Shown: positions 39,051 through 53,348, numbered from the stretch's first letter. The stretch is 64,000 nt of DNA from Amphibalanus amphitrite (GCF_019059575.1 NW_024881859.1:1-64000); one strand, 5' to 3'. The notes: generated by a model from the sequence alone, not told the origin. Numbers and translations: made by a program.

Positions 39051-39440
39051 CTCGGTGGGTTTAGGCCTCTCACGCCGCCACGGACCACTGGTCTCGTTTT
39101 TTTTTGCCGGTCCGCCGTGGTCCGCCGTGGTCCGCCGCGGGTCGTCGACGCCTCGCCGGAAGCGTGGCTGACCTGTCGTGTCACGAGTTATGTATAACCG
39201 GGCCGGAGACAGCCCCATCCGCAACACTTTCTGCCGGGAGGACGTCCGGCCCCGGGCGGCGGACGGCGGGGCGCCGGCGGTGGCCGGGGTCGCGGCGGGC
39301 GCCCCGGGCGTGACCCGGCACCGCCACCGGCGCCCGCGGGCGGGGAAACCAGCGGCGCCGGGTCGCCGGGTCGGCCGGCGACAGGACGCCGTCAGCGCCC
39401 GATCGAGTCGAAAACAGTGCCGGCGACGACGGGGAACTGG
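39051..39440. other. GC-rich island
   Basis: CpG-rich sequence contains a short tandem TCCGCCGTGG repeat at 39110-39140 and many CCGGCG words. It could be a promoter or 5' exon, but no open frame looks like a known protein. Confidence 0.35.
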
Positions 39441-41305
39441 GACAACGACTGGTGCGGACTGGAGTATTCATCACTGTCGAGCACGCTGTGTTCAGGGCGG
39501 TATGAGTTGATGTGCCTTGCGACAGCTGTGTGCAAGATGTGCTGGCATGAGAAGACTACAGCAGTATCACGATTCAGCACTGGTGGATCTCATGTTGTTC
39601 ATATGTTTCTTAGTTTGGCCTTGACGCAACAGCAACTGTTGCGAACTTGTGAAACTGCGTGATCACACATTGTGCCAATTTCTAATTACCTGTCGAGTAA
39701 AAACATTGCGAGGTGCGCACAAACCAGTGGTAGGTATTTCCCTTCAGCCCATTTCTAGTATTGAGTCACTTTGTACAATCGCCACGCCTCAGTGACTTTC
39801 TTATTAGCACACTCGCCGCCAATCTACCTCACAACGCAGCCTGACTGGTGTTCGAACAGTGCGAGACTCACCGGATTAACTGGAACATTACCGGCGTATT
39901 GAGCAACTCTGGCCGTTCAAAGACCGAGCTCAGCCACCGCCGTGAGCGAGTCAGGCAATGTGAACTATTCGAAATGCGAGCTATCGGAAAAGTGAGGTCA
40001 ATTCGGCGCAGTACGGCATGTGACGCGCGCCGTGCGCCACGATTGGCTCCACTGCGGTAGGTCAACATGTCGGCCGACTTCTACACAGATGCGGGATTTC
40101 CTTCATGCTTAGGTCACGATACACAGGCTCAGACATCACTGTGATGTCAGTCCGGTTGTGACTTCACGACGGATGACTAGGCCGGTAAACTGCGCTACTG
40201 TCGTCGGACGTCCCAAGCCGGAAGCGACATTTGATTTAACATTGCCGGGGGTCGTTGACGTTTGTATTGAGCTCTGGGAAGTTTATAGTGACAGGTGGTC
40301 GATGGTGTTTAGCTCGGGGAGAATGTGCGCCACTTCCACTGACATTCACGCCACGATTGTCGACAATGTGAGCCGATCCATGTCGAAATGTCAATCTCGG
40401 GAATGTTGGAGTGCTGTCGATCGGACTGAACTCGCATTTGAGAAACCTGGCTTTATTTATGTTCTTTGAGTCATCTCATGTCCCCGATAGTGAGATGTCC
40501 CTGATAGTTGATGGTAGTTGGTGGGTTGATATTTTCCCATCCGCTTACATTTAATAATGGTCTCACTAAACCAAGTCATAGCACAGGTGAACCATCGGCT
40601 CTCTGTCATCATTCTCCAGTTAATTTTTACTCTCTTGTTTTTTACTCCTCATTTCCAACGGCTGATGGACAGCCCAGTGCGTCCATTTTCCATTAGCGAC
40701 GTCAGTCGGAGCTCATTCCCAAACAGATGCACACGAGGGAGCACCAACTGTCACAGCTGTGTCCGTATTGGGGCCAGCGGCGGTGATTATACCGGCCTCC
40801 AAAACGTGGGCCAGCCTTGGGCAGCGTGATAGCGTGATCAATATGTGCTGATGTGTCTGATAGAGCCTGCTGCCGGTGGTGGTGTGCCTGAATGTTTCAC
40901 GAAGTAAGGACTGGTGGTGACGGGTTTCTCAGTTGAAAAAGGTATTCCTCGTTGCGACACTTAACTCAGCGGATACTTTGGTTTAGTCTGTAGCTTGACA
41001 ATCAAACACCGCAGTCAGTGTCCTCGTAGGGCCCATTGCTGTTCAGGGGCCTGTTTCTGCCCCAGCATTATTAAATATCGGTCAATACATATAGGCCAGT
41101 CGACAGTCAGATACCAGAGACGATGGTCCCCAGCGTAAGGCACCTGCTGGCAGCGCCTCTTCTGTGTGGTGGCACCTGTCACCACCTGACTGCCGCCAGA
41201 GCCATGGACAATGGACAGCTGGTGGACGGCGTGGTCGGTGGTCCAGTTCCCATCCACTTGGCTCGTCTCTCCCTGAGTAACTACTGACTGGTCAGAGGAA
41301 CATAG
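39441..41305. other. No gene recognised
   Basis: Neither strand shows a recognisable protein, RNA gene or clear repeat. Confidence 0.5.
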
Positions 41306-41447
41306 GCGGCGGAACGAGGAGGGCACCGGGGCACCGTGCCCCCTTTGATTTTGGCATTTTAACATTAGCCCTATGGGCGTTGCATGGAAAGAATGGGACC
41401 AAAAGTCGGCAGTGCTCCCCTTAATTGAAGGTGTTCCGCCGCTACTG
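41306..41447. repeat. G/C-tract hairpin repeat (copy 2)
   Basis: Ends GGCGGCGGAAC and GTTCCGCCGC are inverted. An inner hairpin GGGCACCGGGGCACCGTGCCC follows the left end, and the segment GCATGGAAAGAATGGGACC is shared with 16858-16905. The left end resembles 10508-10640. It is probably a small non-autonomous element. Confidence 0.6.
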
Positions 41448-43790
41448 CAGAGGAAGGTACCGTGGATGAAAGGGGACTGAATATTCCGATTGATTTTATG
41501 CGATAATTATCGTCTTTATTCCTTCCTTTGCTCGAATTGACTGCTGGATTTTGCAGGCCATCTCTGGAATGCCTTATCCGAGGTCTGTCAATGACGTGTC
41601 TGTCGGGTCTCTCTGCCTCATCAGGTCTGTCTGCTCTCAGTGATCTCATCTCCTTGCTCAGAGAGAAAAAGGCGGCTGTGCTCGACTGGCCGTTAATTGG
41701 CGATGTTGCAACCTTCGGTAGGCGATTTAACGGCACGAGCGTGAGAGGCGTGAGAAAGTAATAGGGATGGACGAGAAGGAGAGACAGACGGAGGTGGGAA
41801 AAGAAAGTGGGAGCACGGAAGATGGCTTATTTACTGTCATCCGTGTGACACTGATAAACATCGTGTGGACGCTACGTTTAATGTCTATATCGATATGCTG
41901 CTTAGTGTTTTCATTTACTGCTCTCTCTCCCTGCTATCATTCCACCCACATCGTCCATTCATTCATCATAACCACCACGCCGGCTATCCTTGCGTAACAT
42001 TTTCTCCCGATTTATTAAGCACGATACAATTAGGCGCCCGTGTGACCGTCTCGGGAAGTCAGTGCCGCCGGTCGCGGCTCGTGTCAATTTGTTTCTACGA
42101 TCGCCGGTCGGGCGGTGGGCGTGCGTGGCTGGGTTTCTCTATATCACAGCGGCCGCCACGGACGGGGTAATTTCACCTGCATGGTGGGCGCCACGGCGCG
42201 ACCACCCAGCAGCGGTGATCGTGGTTTCACCCAACACCCGCTCCCACGTCCTTCGTAAGATTCACGGCAGTGGGTACAGCCGAGACGAGGGGATGTCACG
42301 GATCGACAGGGGATGGTCGGAGATGGGGGAAGGTGTGTAACTGGAAATACAGCTGGAGAAACTGATCATACCAAGTAGGTGGAGGTGCATACTGCAGACT
42401 GTGGTCCGGAAAATTAATGTTTAGTTCTTTCCATCGCACGTCGAGGAGCGGCATTCATTTTTGAAATATGGATTTTGTGTGCCGATGAATTTTCCTTGAA
42501 GCTTACCGGTTTGCGGATTCATTGTCCAAATTAAAATGATGCAAGTGATGCTGAAGCGTGTCTGATTTTTACTGAAAGGCTTTCGTCGAACTTTGCAGTA
42601 CCTATGTAAGCTCGCTTACTCTGCAATGCTTAGTTCATACGAATGCTCTTGAAACCACTACAGGATGATGGCCTGGTGCGCATTTCCCGCTTTGAGCTAA
42701 GTTAATTTTGTTCCTCTCGCTCCATTCATGGCCTCATCAATCATCCGGTGAATTAGCGTGTCGGCTCATATTTTAACAGTCTACTAACGCACATAATGTG
42801 CTCGTTATAGCCGTGCATGCATGTACAGGGTGATAAGTAAAGAGTGAAGAGACGTGTCTGAGACATACCGTTTATGTATCGCTGCCGTTGCTCTTTTGTC
42901 CCCGTTATATACGTTGAAATTAGCGTCTGCAAAGCAGCGCCTTTAGCCGAGGTGTCACCGAACTTCTATAGGAGAGAACGGGTGACAAAGATGTCAGCGC
43001 TGACCGTTTATCGTCCAAGGAGAACACACGTGGCGTGGGGAGGCGGTACGGGTGGAACTGCATACCGTTACAGCTGCTGTTGCTCGTGATGGCTGTGCAT
43101 TATGGTGTGATGGGGTCGCCTTCTGTCAGGGCTATCGTACCGCGTACGTGCTTTTCCTGGATAAACAGCCGGTGTTGAAGTCCGTAGTATGTCGAACTTT
43201 GACCTTAGGATTACTGATGATTGATGTATTTATCGCGATATACAGATTGTAAGCTTCAGCTGCATCCTCACATCGCAAAAGCATGTTTATCTCTTACCGG
43301 TAGTGTTGTATTATATAAGTTCTACCCAATTATGCTAATTATGTATCTTCTTGAATGAAAGCGCGTTTGATATGCTCTATATGCGGCGCGTCCTCAGTAT
43401 GGTATTCCAAGGACGAAGTGAAAACTTGGGCGCCCAGTGTCTCCCACCAGAAAGTCCTTTCTTCAGAGAAACTACGTCCTTGTCTGATAACGATATCTTG
43501 TGACCAATTAATCAGGAAGAATTTAGATAAAAGCGTCTTCTCTCGTCAAGTAAATTATTTCTACTCTCCTCGCTTCCACCACATTTTCTCCTTCGTGTGT
43601 CTTCCAAACGCATCACTTATTGTTAATTACGACCGAGAAATGCTGTAAACAGGTGTGACTGTGGCGGCACGGCAGCTTTCTTTGAAACGGACGTCTCTCC
43701 ATCGAAAACACCGCCACAAAGCATGTCGGATGTCGAAGTTCATAGTCTCTCCCACCCTCTACGGGAGTCCGTCACCGGCTATCACTCCAG
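41448..43790. other. No gene recognised
   Basis: Several short frames exist, but none resembles a known protein and none has consistent splice context. Confidence 0.5.
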
Positions 43791-44120
43791 CATCTCATCC
43801 GTCATCGCAAACGGCATCTCCGAGCCGGCGGCGTGCAGCACGTCCGTCCTCGCCTCGAGCCAGCCGCCCGGCGTCCTCCCAACGAAAGAGAAACCGTCCG
43901 CTCCCGTCCCGCGGCGGCGGCTCGGCGGTGGGACGCGCCGCCGGCCCGGCCCTGTCGGCGTCAGTCGACGGCTCGCGGCGGTGGCTGGCGCTTGGTGTGC
44001 GCGTGCGACGTCGACGCGAGAGAGCGTGACCCGATCTCGCTCGTGTGGATCGTGTTAGCCGCAGTGTCAATACGGGACCGAGTGGCCACGAGGCCGGCCG
44101 GAGCGGAGCAGGAGGTTCAG
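43791..44120 (+). promoter_or_regulatory. GC-rich island, possible promoter and 5' exon
   Basis: A CpG-rich stretch of about 330 bp contains a GTCAGTCG initiator-like word at about 43959. It ends at a good donor, GAGGTTCAG followed by GTGAGC, near 44119. This looks like a first non-coding or short coding exon on the + strand. The downstream partner is unknown; the exon at 60407 is one possibility. Confidence 0.3.
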
Positions 44121-46359
44121 GTGAGCGGACGTGGCCCCTGGTGTGTCCTCTAGGGGCATTGATCTGTTAAACTTTTATCGAGCTGTGAAAAGGGAGCTCG
44201 CCACTTCTTCTGGTATCAGTATTTGCTTTCCTGTGAGTAGCTTGCCTTTTCCCATTCTATCGCTTTATGCATGCTGTTTCGGCATTTGTACAGATACCCG
44301 ATATTTATGCTTGTGTGCTCAGTGCTTAGCTCTTGAAAGATTGAATTGACTTGTATTGTCTTTCACCATGGCTTTTTTTATAAATACCGCTTTTTTATCA
44401 CCCTCGAGAAGAATCAATACTGCCTAGTCTATGTCTAACCTGTTGCATGACATTTTGTGAACAATGACCAAACTGTGCGTTTGATATGGCCAATTAATGC
44501 AATTTTGAAGTATCGGATAGTTATCGGAATCGCCAATGCTACGAAACCATGGGGCCTTTGAGACCATGGCCAAAATAAAAATGTCCTAGCTCCTTATTGA
44601 AGGCATCATGCTTATCGCTCAGTTTGTCTTATTCTGCATTGGACATGACAGTCGGCATGCTTTTGCTCTGATGAGTTCATTCATTCCGAGCCCCGAACTA
44701 AGCCAACATTTGCTGATTGAAAATCTGCAACTGTTTTTCACGTATGCGCCTTCGAATTGCTCCGCTTGTACTGTTATTTGTTTTGAATAAGATAGGATGG
44801 CTTTTTAATTAAATTGTGAATTATGTGCTAAGTCGTATTTTATTATAACTCAACATTCATGTCAATATTTTTTTTCGTTGTAATTCTTTTTTTACTGACA
44901 CATCTCGCTGGGGGGGGGGGGGGGGGAGGGCAAGACACTTGGCTCCACACACTGCTCGTCGCGCCGCGATGATGGATCAGATAGGCAACACAGGTGGCAT
45001 CATACAATGTCGGGACGTTAGCTCACAGCTCGCGTCACACTGCTCTCAGCTCACACATTGTTTGCGTGTCGCCGCGATGTGTCGACACTGTAATGGGCAC
45101 AACAGGGTCGGACACCGTGCCATAAAAACTGGGTCGTACGAACTACGAGCCACTCGGTACAAAACCGAGTGGTTACGTGAAGTTGCTAGATGCAGGCAGG
45201 TGCGATGACAAATGCTAGGGACCGAGCAGGGATTTTAGCACCGCTGCCATGGGACTGAAAGAAGAGGATGTGGCGACCAATCATAATGACTGGTAGGCTA
45301 TTCAATCTTTCCCATGCACTGTGGCAGGTGTAAAGCGTAAATTGGGTCTGACTGCAAGGAGCCATGTCCCTATGCCATCTGGGACCGCTATAGTGTTTTG
45401 GTGCACTTTTATCCACTCATTGGTCAGTTGTCTTGAGGCAGCGCCGCCATGACATAATTGCACTTTTTCACACAAATAATAGGAAAGCGTGCTAACTGAA
45501 CACTTTTTGTGTAGCGCCTGCAATTCTTAAATAAATGTATAGGTAATGCAATGTGATGTACCTATTAACCCATGCTGGAAGGTCAGAAGTTGAATAAGCA
45601 CTTTCATCTGTTTGCTGAAATCTTCACTAGAACTAATCTTAGATAGTCGCGGTTGTTGCAAAGACAAATGCCCTAAAAGTGACACTCACTTTCATTGTCT
45701 TCCTGGTTCTGCAGCGATCTAGGTGTTCTTCCGGGTGTTATGGCTATCCGCGCGATGGCAGGGATTTCAGAGGTGACGACACAACAATCATTCGGCCATA
45801 AGTCGTTAGAGAAAGTGACGCTAACGGATAATCTTGCGGGTGTCTGCAATGATATCGTATTTGTTCCCGCTTACAGCAAAGTCAGGAAGTGAGGCTACCG
45901 CCCTGTCGTTTTGTTATCAGGTCCTTTGAAACTGGTTGTTTGCCAAGAAGCGAGGGGATGACTAAACTGAAAGCAGTTTAGCTGGACATTGAACTCATGC
46001 TGCTTCCTTGCAAGCGTTCTGAGAAAGCGATGCTAAAGAGGTTGTCTGCAACTATCTTACGTCAAAATTTTCAACAGCTTTTGGAAGCGATTCGTATGTG
46101 TCTCATTCGGAGGTCGCTTAGTTCACCTTTGGCCATTTTTTCATGGTGTATGGGTGGCTATTATCCATATGCGCTTCTTCCTATTCATAATACAACCGGC
46201 ACTCCTATTGGCGTTGACCTAGGCTCATGCCTAATTCTCCGCCGCAATTTCAGACCCATCAGCGCTAAGTAGACCTCATCAGAGGGCAGTTACGGAAACA
46301 AAGGAACAAAGAGACACTCGGAACTCATCTGCTCATTACCGGCGTTCGGCCGGCTGACC
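44121..46359. other. No gene recognised; poly-G tract at 44910-44926
   Basis: AT-rich, intron-like sequence with a single 17-bp G tract. No exon is supported. Confidence 0.5.
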
Positions 46360-46720
46360 CATATGAGTGCCAACCGCCGACCGCACATAACTCAATCGCG
46401 GACCGACCGGTCGCCGCGCGCGGGGCTCACTTTCCCTCCTCCGCCAGACAGCCGCGGAGGGCTGGGGGCGGCGGCCGACGCGCGCGCTGTCCTGGCCTAT
46501 ATTCGACGGCCGGCGCCGGCGGCGATGGACCGGGGCGGAGCGTATAATGTCCAGGTGCTGCTCGACGGCCCGGGCGTGCCGGAGCTGAGCAGGACGGGAC
46601 GGAGCATAGCGGGACGGGACGGGGAGGGCTGACGTCCGGCGCGGCTGATACGGAGGAGGGGCTAGACCGGAGCCGGTCCAACCAGACCAGACCGGGTCAG
46701 CGCGGGTCAAACAGGTCGCG
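46360..46720. other. GC-rich island
   Basis: CpG-rich sequence with GGGACGGGAC and GACCAGACCAGACC short repeats. It may be a promoter region. Open frames here exist on both strands, as expected for GC-rich DNA, and are not convincing. Confidence 0.3.
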
Positions 46721-49700
46721 CCCGCTTAGGATGATTCTGCACAGGACGGGTGCAGGGTGCTCTGGGTACACTCGGTGCTGTACTGTCTAAGACTTGAGAG
46801 TCGTCTGCCTCCGTTCTATCCATCGCTAGCGGTCTCTTCTGCTTTCCACTTCACCACGTTAATGGCCGTCGGTGGCATATTCAGGACAGACTTCCTGCGG
46901 AAATGCGCGAGTCCGGCCTCGGCCCGACCAAAGGAACCGCCAACGGCTGAATCATGACTGATAGCACTGTCGCTCGCCTGCTCGCCCGCCTGGCGTTCCG
47001 TCACCGCCGCTCGCCGCCGTTTCTACTGACGACGCCGTCTATGCTGATACACGACGCGCACGCCGTCTGCGTGCTGATTCCGGGCCCGCCGCCTTGTCGG
47101 TTAGGTACACTGTGTAAACGTGCATTATGCACACAGAGGTGTGTCAGTTCGGTTCTGCGAAGGATTGGGCTCCGGGTCCCGCTGTACGGATCCGAGCGTA
47201 TGGGTGTGACGGTGGCTAAGCTTTTTGCTGACTTTGTGCCTTCGTCAGGCTTGGAGACAGCGCCAGTAACATGACGCTGCAGCGAGTGTCTTCAAGGGCA
47301 TTTGCGCGTCTGTGCTAAGTCATACGAGGCTCCATGAAACCCCCGGCGATAGTGACGCGGTTTGGTTACATCCATGGTGATAATAAATGCAGCCGGGCCT
47401 CTTTATTTCCGCTTCACCAGTCGCCCGTCGGCATCACGCCCATGTCTCCGGATGCATGAGAGACGTTAGGAAGTAGTATAAACAGACATGGTAGAGCCGT
47501 GTTCTTCTGCCTCGTTAGCTACCGCTACCTTGACGCGGGGACGAGTTATATGGCACTGGGCTGGCGGTGAGGTCCTGACCGTCGAGCTGCGGCCTTCAGG
47601 GAGTAAACGAGGCGAGAAACTGGCGCGGTCTGCCCCACCACCCGTGTAATGGCAGGCGTGTCATGGCCCGCTGATGGGGTTCTGGCGTGCCTGAAATGCC
47701 GCTGCGGACCCTGGCTGTTGTGTGTCTAAAACAATCGCGGAATGGGATTGGTGGTAGAAATACGTTGTGCATGTTAGTGACTTTTCAAGCGTGAAAAAGC
47801 ATTTCATTGTTCGATTCGTAAAGGGCAGCCGGTGGTTTTAGTCGAATCCTTGCTCTCAAGGATATACTATGAACAACGGAAAACAGCCTGGCGGATTTGA
47901 ACATCGCACAGCTGTTTCAGGCTATCATGCCCTTGCGTTGGATAGATACATGACCATCACTGCAACGACTCTTCCATCAGAACTGTTTTGCCTGACGCAA
48001 GAGATGCTGAATGCAGCCGAAGCTCGCTCGTTGTTTCATAGTATTGAAGTTTGCAGCGTGTCACTCTCAGCAGGCGACTGACTCAACGTCGTATGACTGC
48101 GCACTCGGCTTCAAAGTGGGCGGATGGTGCAACCTGTGCTTTTAATAACATAATTCGTGTCATCCATATGTCACCGTTTTATACGGGGAGTAAGGAAAGC
48201 CACGCCTCGCCTTTGATCGCGTTTCTATGGCTCATTACATCCTCTCTTAGTCTCCGTCAGTGTCGCCCTCCCACCGTGCAGTCTGGCTCAATCTGGATCG
48301 AATCTGATCGAATCTGATCGTATCGGCTTGGATTTAATAGCGCGGCTGATATCGGCTGAATGGTCGGCCGTTCACCCCTGCTGGCGAGGACTGACCTCGG
48401 GATTGACATGGCTTTAATAAAGCGCGAGGGAACGGGGGCTGTAGGACATACGGTGGAGGGAGCGCAGCTATAACGTCTGATATTTCGTAGGATGACGGAG
48501 AGTTTAGGAAAGAGAATTTCAGAGCATAGACTGTCCTACCTTTGTCAGCAATGGTCATTGGGGTGGAGAGCGCAGATCGTTCCGGTAGAATTCGCATCCC
48601 GAGACGATTTGGTAACCCACTCGCCACCTGGTCGGTCCATTGAGAAAATTTAGCAACCGCCAGCCCGTCATATGTCGCTGGGAACACTGACTGACCAGCT
48701 GGTGCGGGAGACTGCAGAAGGCCGTCGGTGGGGTGTGACCAATGCCCGACCAAACACTCCGCTTGTGTCACCACAGCTGGGCGTGTGCCGATGTCTCCGG
48801 CCGCGGCGGTGACTCGGACAGTGAGTTACGGGGCTGTTCGGAGGCCGGGACACGGCCGTCAGGAGGTGTTTCTCCGACTGGTGTGTAGCTGTTACACCTA
48901 CTGGCAACCTCCAGGACGCCCGCGACGATCCGGTCGACCTTGTCCCACCTAGTCGCCTTTTTGTCGTCCTCAGTCGGCGCACGTTTTACAAGAGCCCCGG
49001 TGAGAAATCGACCCCGCGGTGCCGACGCCCTCGCTGTCCCTCACTCTCGCTTTCATGACACACCCTACATCAGAACCCCCTTTTGGCTGTGTCAGACACC
49101 CTCATTAGACGTGACCCCTCCATTTCGCCCTGTGGGTCTCGCCAACCTACTCCGTCCTGACGGGTCCCTCTGCACCCATACGGTGCCATTATCGGACCAG
49201 ACACCCAGCCCCCCCCCCCCCGCAGCCGTCTCACTCGCCACTGCCCCAGACACGCTGCGGGTCAGGTCAACAGTCCGTTGCGTTAGAGCGTGCCGGGGGC
49301 GGCTGGCTGGAGGTCAATCATGGCTGGAGGTCTGTCAGTCTGCAGAGCTCGGAGAGACCAGAGAGTTCGGAGTCCAGCGGAGCCGGCGGCGGCTGGTGCA
49401 GGTGTCTCGGCACCGGGCCGGTCCAGCCGTGGCGAAAGTTGTCTGCCCCTCCCCCCTCCCCCAGCGTCGGCGTGTCTGGCCGGTCGGCGGACGTTAGTTA
49501 GTGCCGCGGTGACGTCACCATTTGTAGTGCGCCCCCCGTGACGTCCAGGTTCGTTAGACGAGAGTCGGGAGGTGCCGCCCCGCCCCGCGCACGCTCGCAC
49601 GCCAGGGGAAGTTGGGAAATTTGGGCCGCGAGCAGCGGTTAGAACGGCTACTTCTGTGTGTGATACCGTAACGGCTCGGTTCGCCGTATGAAAGTATTTT

Positions 49701-52485
49701 GTGATGTGGAGTCTCTTCCAATAGCTTATGCAACGCATGTCTTACATGTTAAGCAATGGTCACTTTCCGCATCCCCAATATGAAAGGTTTTCATTGAAAT
49801 TCCCAACGACTCCATCGCTTTTGCGTCATGACATCCATCCCTCGTCACGCTGCATTCAGCCTCGACGAGCGAGTGATCAATACATAAAACCGATATTCAC
49901 CCTGACACGGCATTCATCCCTCCCCGGAGTCGAGTATTTCCTTGTCACGCCAGTCAGCATCAGACTCGCTTTCGGCTCGGATCCGCCGCGGGCGACGGAC
50001 TACGATCGGTCGTCGACAGACAGTTTCATCTCTGGCAGCCGGCCAGCCGATGACCGCCCGCGGCCGATAGATTCAGTTTCACTCTCTCTCCTCGAGCACT
50101 CTCGGTTTCGCACGAGGGTGCTTCTTGACCCGGCTGTTTGACCCTGCGCTCATCTCGGCCGGGCGAGAGAAAACACTGCGTAGGGAGACGGCTGAATCGA
50201 TGATGATGGCTTCGATGGTGGAAGTGATGAAATGTTTAGGTATTTATCCTGGTTTTGTCACTCGATCCGCATGGCTGACTTATTATTTTCTGTCCAATGT
50301 CTGTTTGAATTTTGAGCTTCCTTCAATATTCGCCTCTTATATTGCACTGCTAACGGTATGGATGCCAACCGACAGCCACACCCAAAACGGGATTCATAAT
50401 CTGCGACTTCGTGCTCGATATGCCTAAACAATGACGATTGTCTGGCACTTAACATTCGCGATCCCGTTGGCCGAAGCCCTCCGGAGCAGCGTGGCTGGTG
50501 AAACGCTACCAGAGCGGCAGTCATTGTGACCTCCGTGCTAACTCGCTCATGAGTCTCCCATTGTATAAGCACGGAACAAGTCACGATCGTCTTTTGTCGG
50601 ATTCCCGCCCGGTTGGTTTTGCAGTTTGCAGTTTCTCTTCCGACTTAGTGTGCGAAAGCAGCGGTGCTTGAAGTATAATTCACCAACAATAAAGAAGTCA
50701 GGTTTCTGCGATCAGGTGGCGTTAGAATTCCATGAAATCTTGTTGTTCAGGTACGGTTAGACAATACGATATAATGGCTGTCCAGTTAAACGTAGAAAGT
50801 AAAACAATTGGAAATTGAACCCCTTGAGACTCCGACCACCATGACACCCTCTCGTAATTCACTCTACAAATAGCGCCGGTACACCTTACGTGGTAACACC
50901 GCTCTGAGAAAACCCACACCATGAAATATTGCGTTGTCGCAGCGTATAGTGACGGTGCGCGCCTGGTCGTTTTTACGGGACGCTCCGGTCGCACGTAGCT
51001 CGTCCGAGCGAGACGGGACATCTGCATAACGCCCTGGCCGTTACAGCGCGCCTCTTGGGGAATTTAAATTACCCCGGAGAAAGTCTGAGCGATGTCCATC
51101 ACTTTCGGTTTCCACCTGGCCCAGGGGGAGATTTCCCAGCGTGGCTGAGGCGAGGCGAGGGACGGAATGTTCATTGCGGGACCGCTCCCGGGCGGTGCTG
51201 AGAGACCCGGTCACCGCAAACGGTTGGTGACGGGTCGGTGACGGTGCGGTGACACGCTCCGTAACGCAGCCCGGTGACGCGGTCCAGTGACAGGACCGGG
51301 GCGGAATCTGGCCAGGAACCGGTCAGGTGACCGGTAGGTGGGAAGTAACTGTAGTCACCGCGTCTGTCTTGCACCGGCGCTCATTATGCAACCGGTATGT
51401 CCAGTGCGACCACATCGCACCTTGCCGTAACGGCAGCGAAAGTGACGAGATCTGCATGATGGACGAGCCCCAGGGGTTGGCTCACGTGGTCTGCCGGCCT
51501 AGGAATGGGTGTCTGGCGGGGCTAATGGACTGGCGATGAGACGTGAATAGCTGGTGACTTGGCGTTGGCCATGCACGGCCATGGTGTCTTCATCCGTTGG
51601 TGTCTTTAATCCACTGGTGCATTGGACAGCCATGGTGCCTTGGACCGCTATTCTCCTGAGCCGCGGGTGATAACAGCTGGCAGTGGTGCTTTGTGCAGCT
51701 GGTGGATAATGGAAGGCTGGTGCCATATGTAACTGTCACCTGTTGGAGAGATTGTGTTTGGCTGCCGGCTGTGGTATAGCTCGAGTCGCTGATGAAGCGG
51801 TGCTCGCTTCTGCTGGTCAGCCGTCAGAGCGAGCTGTCCCGGAAATATTTCGCCCTGTTCGAGTCGCTGGACTCTTAGTGAAACGGAATGGGCAGATAAG
51901 ACTGCATTGCACAATGCACATGCATATCTTATTCTGATTACCTTTTGAAGGAATTTTAACGTTACCAACCCCATTTATGCAAATTACCTAACAAGAACTT
52001 GGAATGTGAAGACATCCAGCGATGTCATCATAAGTATCCGAAAAACGATGGACTTTATTTGTATTTGTGACACTGCAAGAACACAAGTAGGTAGATATTG
52101 TATTTACTCATGACAAAAAAGGTGGTCTAGGCCACGCTTGGAAACCATTCAGGTATTTGCCTATAAATGAGACAGAGTTCGGCTGCAAAAAATCCACGGG
52201 CTTGGTCTTCCCAGTCGTTTTATTCGTTTTACATTGCCAACAAAGTCATCGTGCTGATAATCAATGGTGAATCATGAACATTGAACACATAAGAAATCAA
52301 ATAGCCACTGGACCTTTACATATTCTACAGAGCTTTAAACCACATTTATTGCTGTTCTAAAGAACAATCCGAACGGCAAGGATGAGTTGCCACCGCACAG
52401 TAGGGAACACTCGGAACAGTACCTAACGAGTGGAGACTGCACTGCTACACAGGAAGGCAGCACGAGAATGCAGCGCAGACTGAGG
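46721..52485. other. No gene recognised; degenerate GGTGAC repeats near 51170-51330
   Basis: The longest frames (for example 48940-49497) are low-complexity and GC-driven, without recognisable domains. A patch at 51170-51330 has many CGGTGACG-type words, and one near 51570-51680 has GGTGTC/GGTGCC words. A C tract lies at about 49209-49222. Confidence 0.5.
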
Positions 52486-52683
52486 TATAGTCTGGCAAAC
52501 CTAAGTAAGAACGGAGTTAAAGCGCCTCCATCACTTTGCACGTGTTTTAGTCATTTGAAATGCATTGTTCGGAGAAATTATGTGAAAACTTGTGAGAGAA
52601 AATATGCCCTCACAATACAAATGCACATGCATGAACAGCCGCAGCACTTTAAATCCATTCGTTCGTAGGTTTGCCAGACTATA
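52486..52683. repeat. TA-flanked foldback MITE candidate
   Basis: Perfect 18-bp inverted arms, TATAGTCTGGCAAACCTA (52486-52503) and its complement (52666-52683), enclose 162 bp. The outer TATA could represent TA duplications of a Tc1/mariner-type MITE. It is non-coding. Confidence 0.65.
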
Positions 52684-52686
52684 GTA

Positions 52687-52808
52687 ACACCTCGGTAACT
52701 GCATTGGCGACTAGGCGTCTAACACCACAGTAGCTGCATGGGCGGGTAGGCCGCTAACACAACGGTAACTGCAATGGCGGGTAGGCCGGTAGCACCAAGG
52801 TAACTGCA
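52687..52808. repeat. Minisatellite, ~35-bp unit, ~3.4 copies
   Basis: Units follow CACCACGGTAACTGCATGGG, then CGGGTAGGCCGCTAA, with a few substitutions each. It directly follows the foldback at 52486-52683. Confidence 0.85.
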
Positions 52809-53348
52809 ACTACGCACACGCGTGTAGCATCTTTCGCTTCTCATGCAGTTTACGATAACGACAGGATGGGATTCACATCCCCGATGGTAACCGGATGACC
52901 AGAGGATACCCACTCAGTTCGGGAACAATGCAGTCGCTCCTCGTCGCTCCGGTGTTCGCTATTGTGGCGCTGAGGGCTGCGCGGGGCTCGCGGAGGCGGC
53001 GCGATTTAACACCGGTGGCATTGTTCAGCGGAAGTGGAGGGGAAAGCGGATGACCTGTGTGCTCCCGAGTGCCAGGATCATTAACGGTAGTTGTCGGCTT
53101 GTCATCAGCAGGAGCATTAGAACAGATGGGCTGCTTTCTTTATTTGGTTGTGAATCGCCGGCTTTCCCAACTCCGCTTATGCATAGGTATGCTCTAATGA
53201 TGACTTGATGATGTGTGAAAAGTGTGACTGCGCATTGATAACAATTAGGAGCCTCGGAAGGGGTGCTGTCATTGAAGCCTAGTCTTATGCAATCCTGAGG
53301 TTGCCTAACGTAGCGCACAAAGTAAATCAAAGGGCGAAATCGCAAGAA
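52809..53348. other. No gene recognised
   Basis: This is the left flank of the BEL/Pao insertion. It shows no recognisable exon. Confidence 0.5.

Noticed and set aside
43723..44058. 111-codon frame as a protein-coding exon
   Set aside because: All frames stay open in this GC-rich island, and the composition is arginine-rich without recognisable motifs. A promoter or 5' exon is more likely.
46336..46710. 124-codon minus-strand frame
   Set aside because: It lies in a GC island with overlapping open frames on both strands and has low complexity.
48940..49497. 185-codon frame as a gene
   Set aside because: It is GC-driven, proline/arginine-rich, crosses a C tract and shows no domain or splice context.
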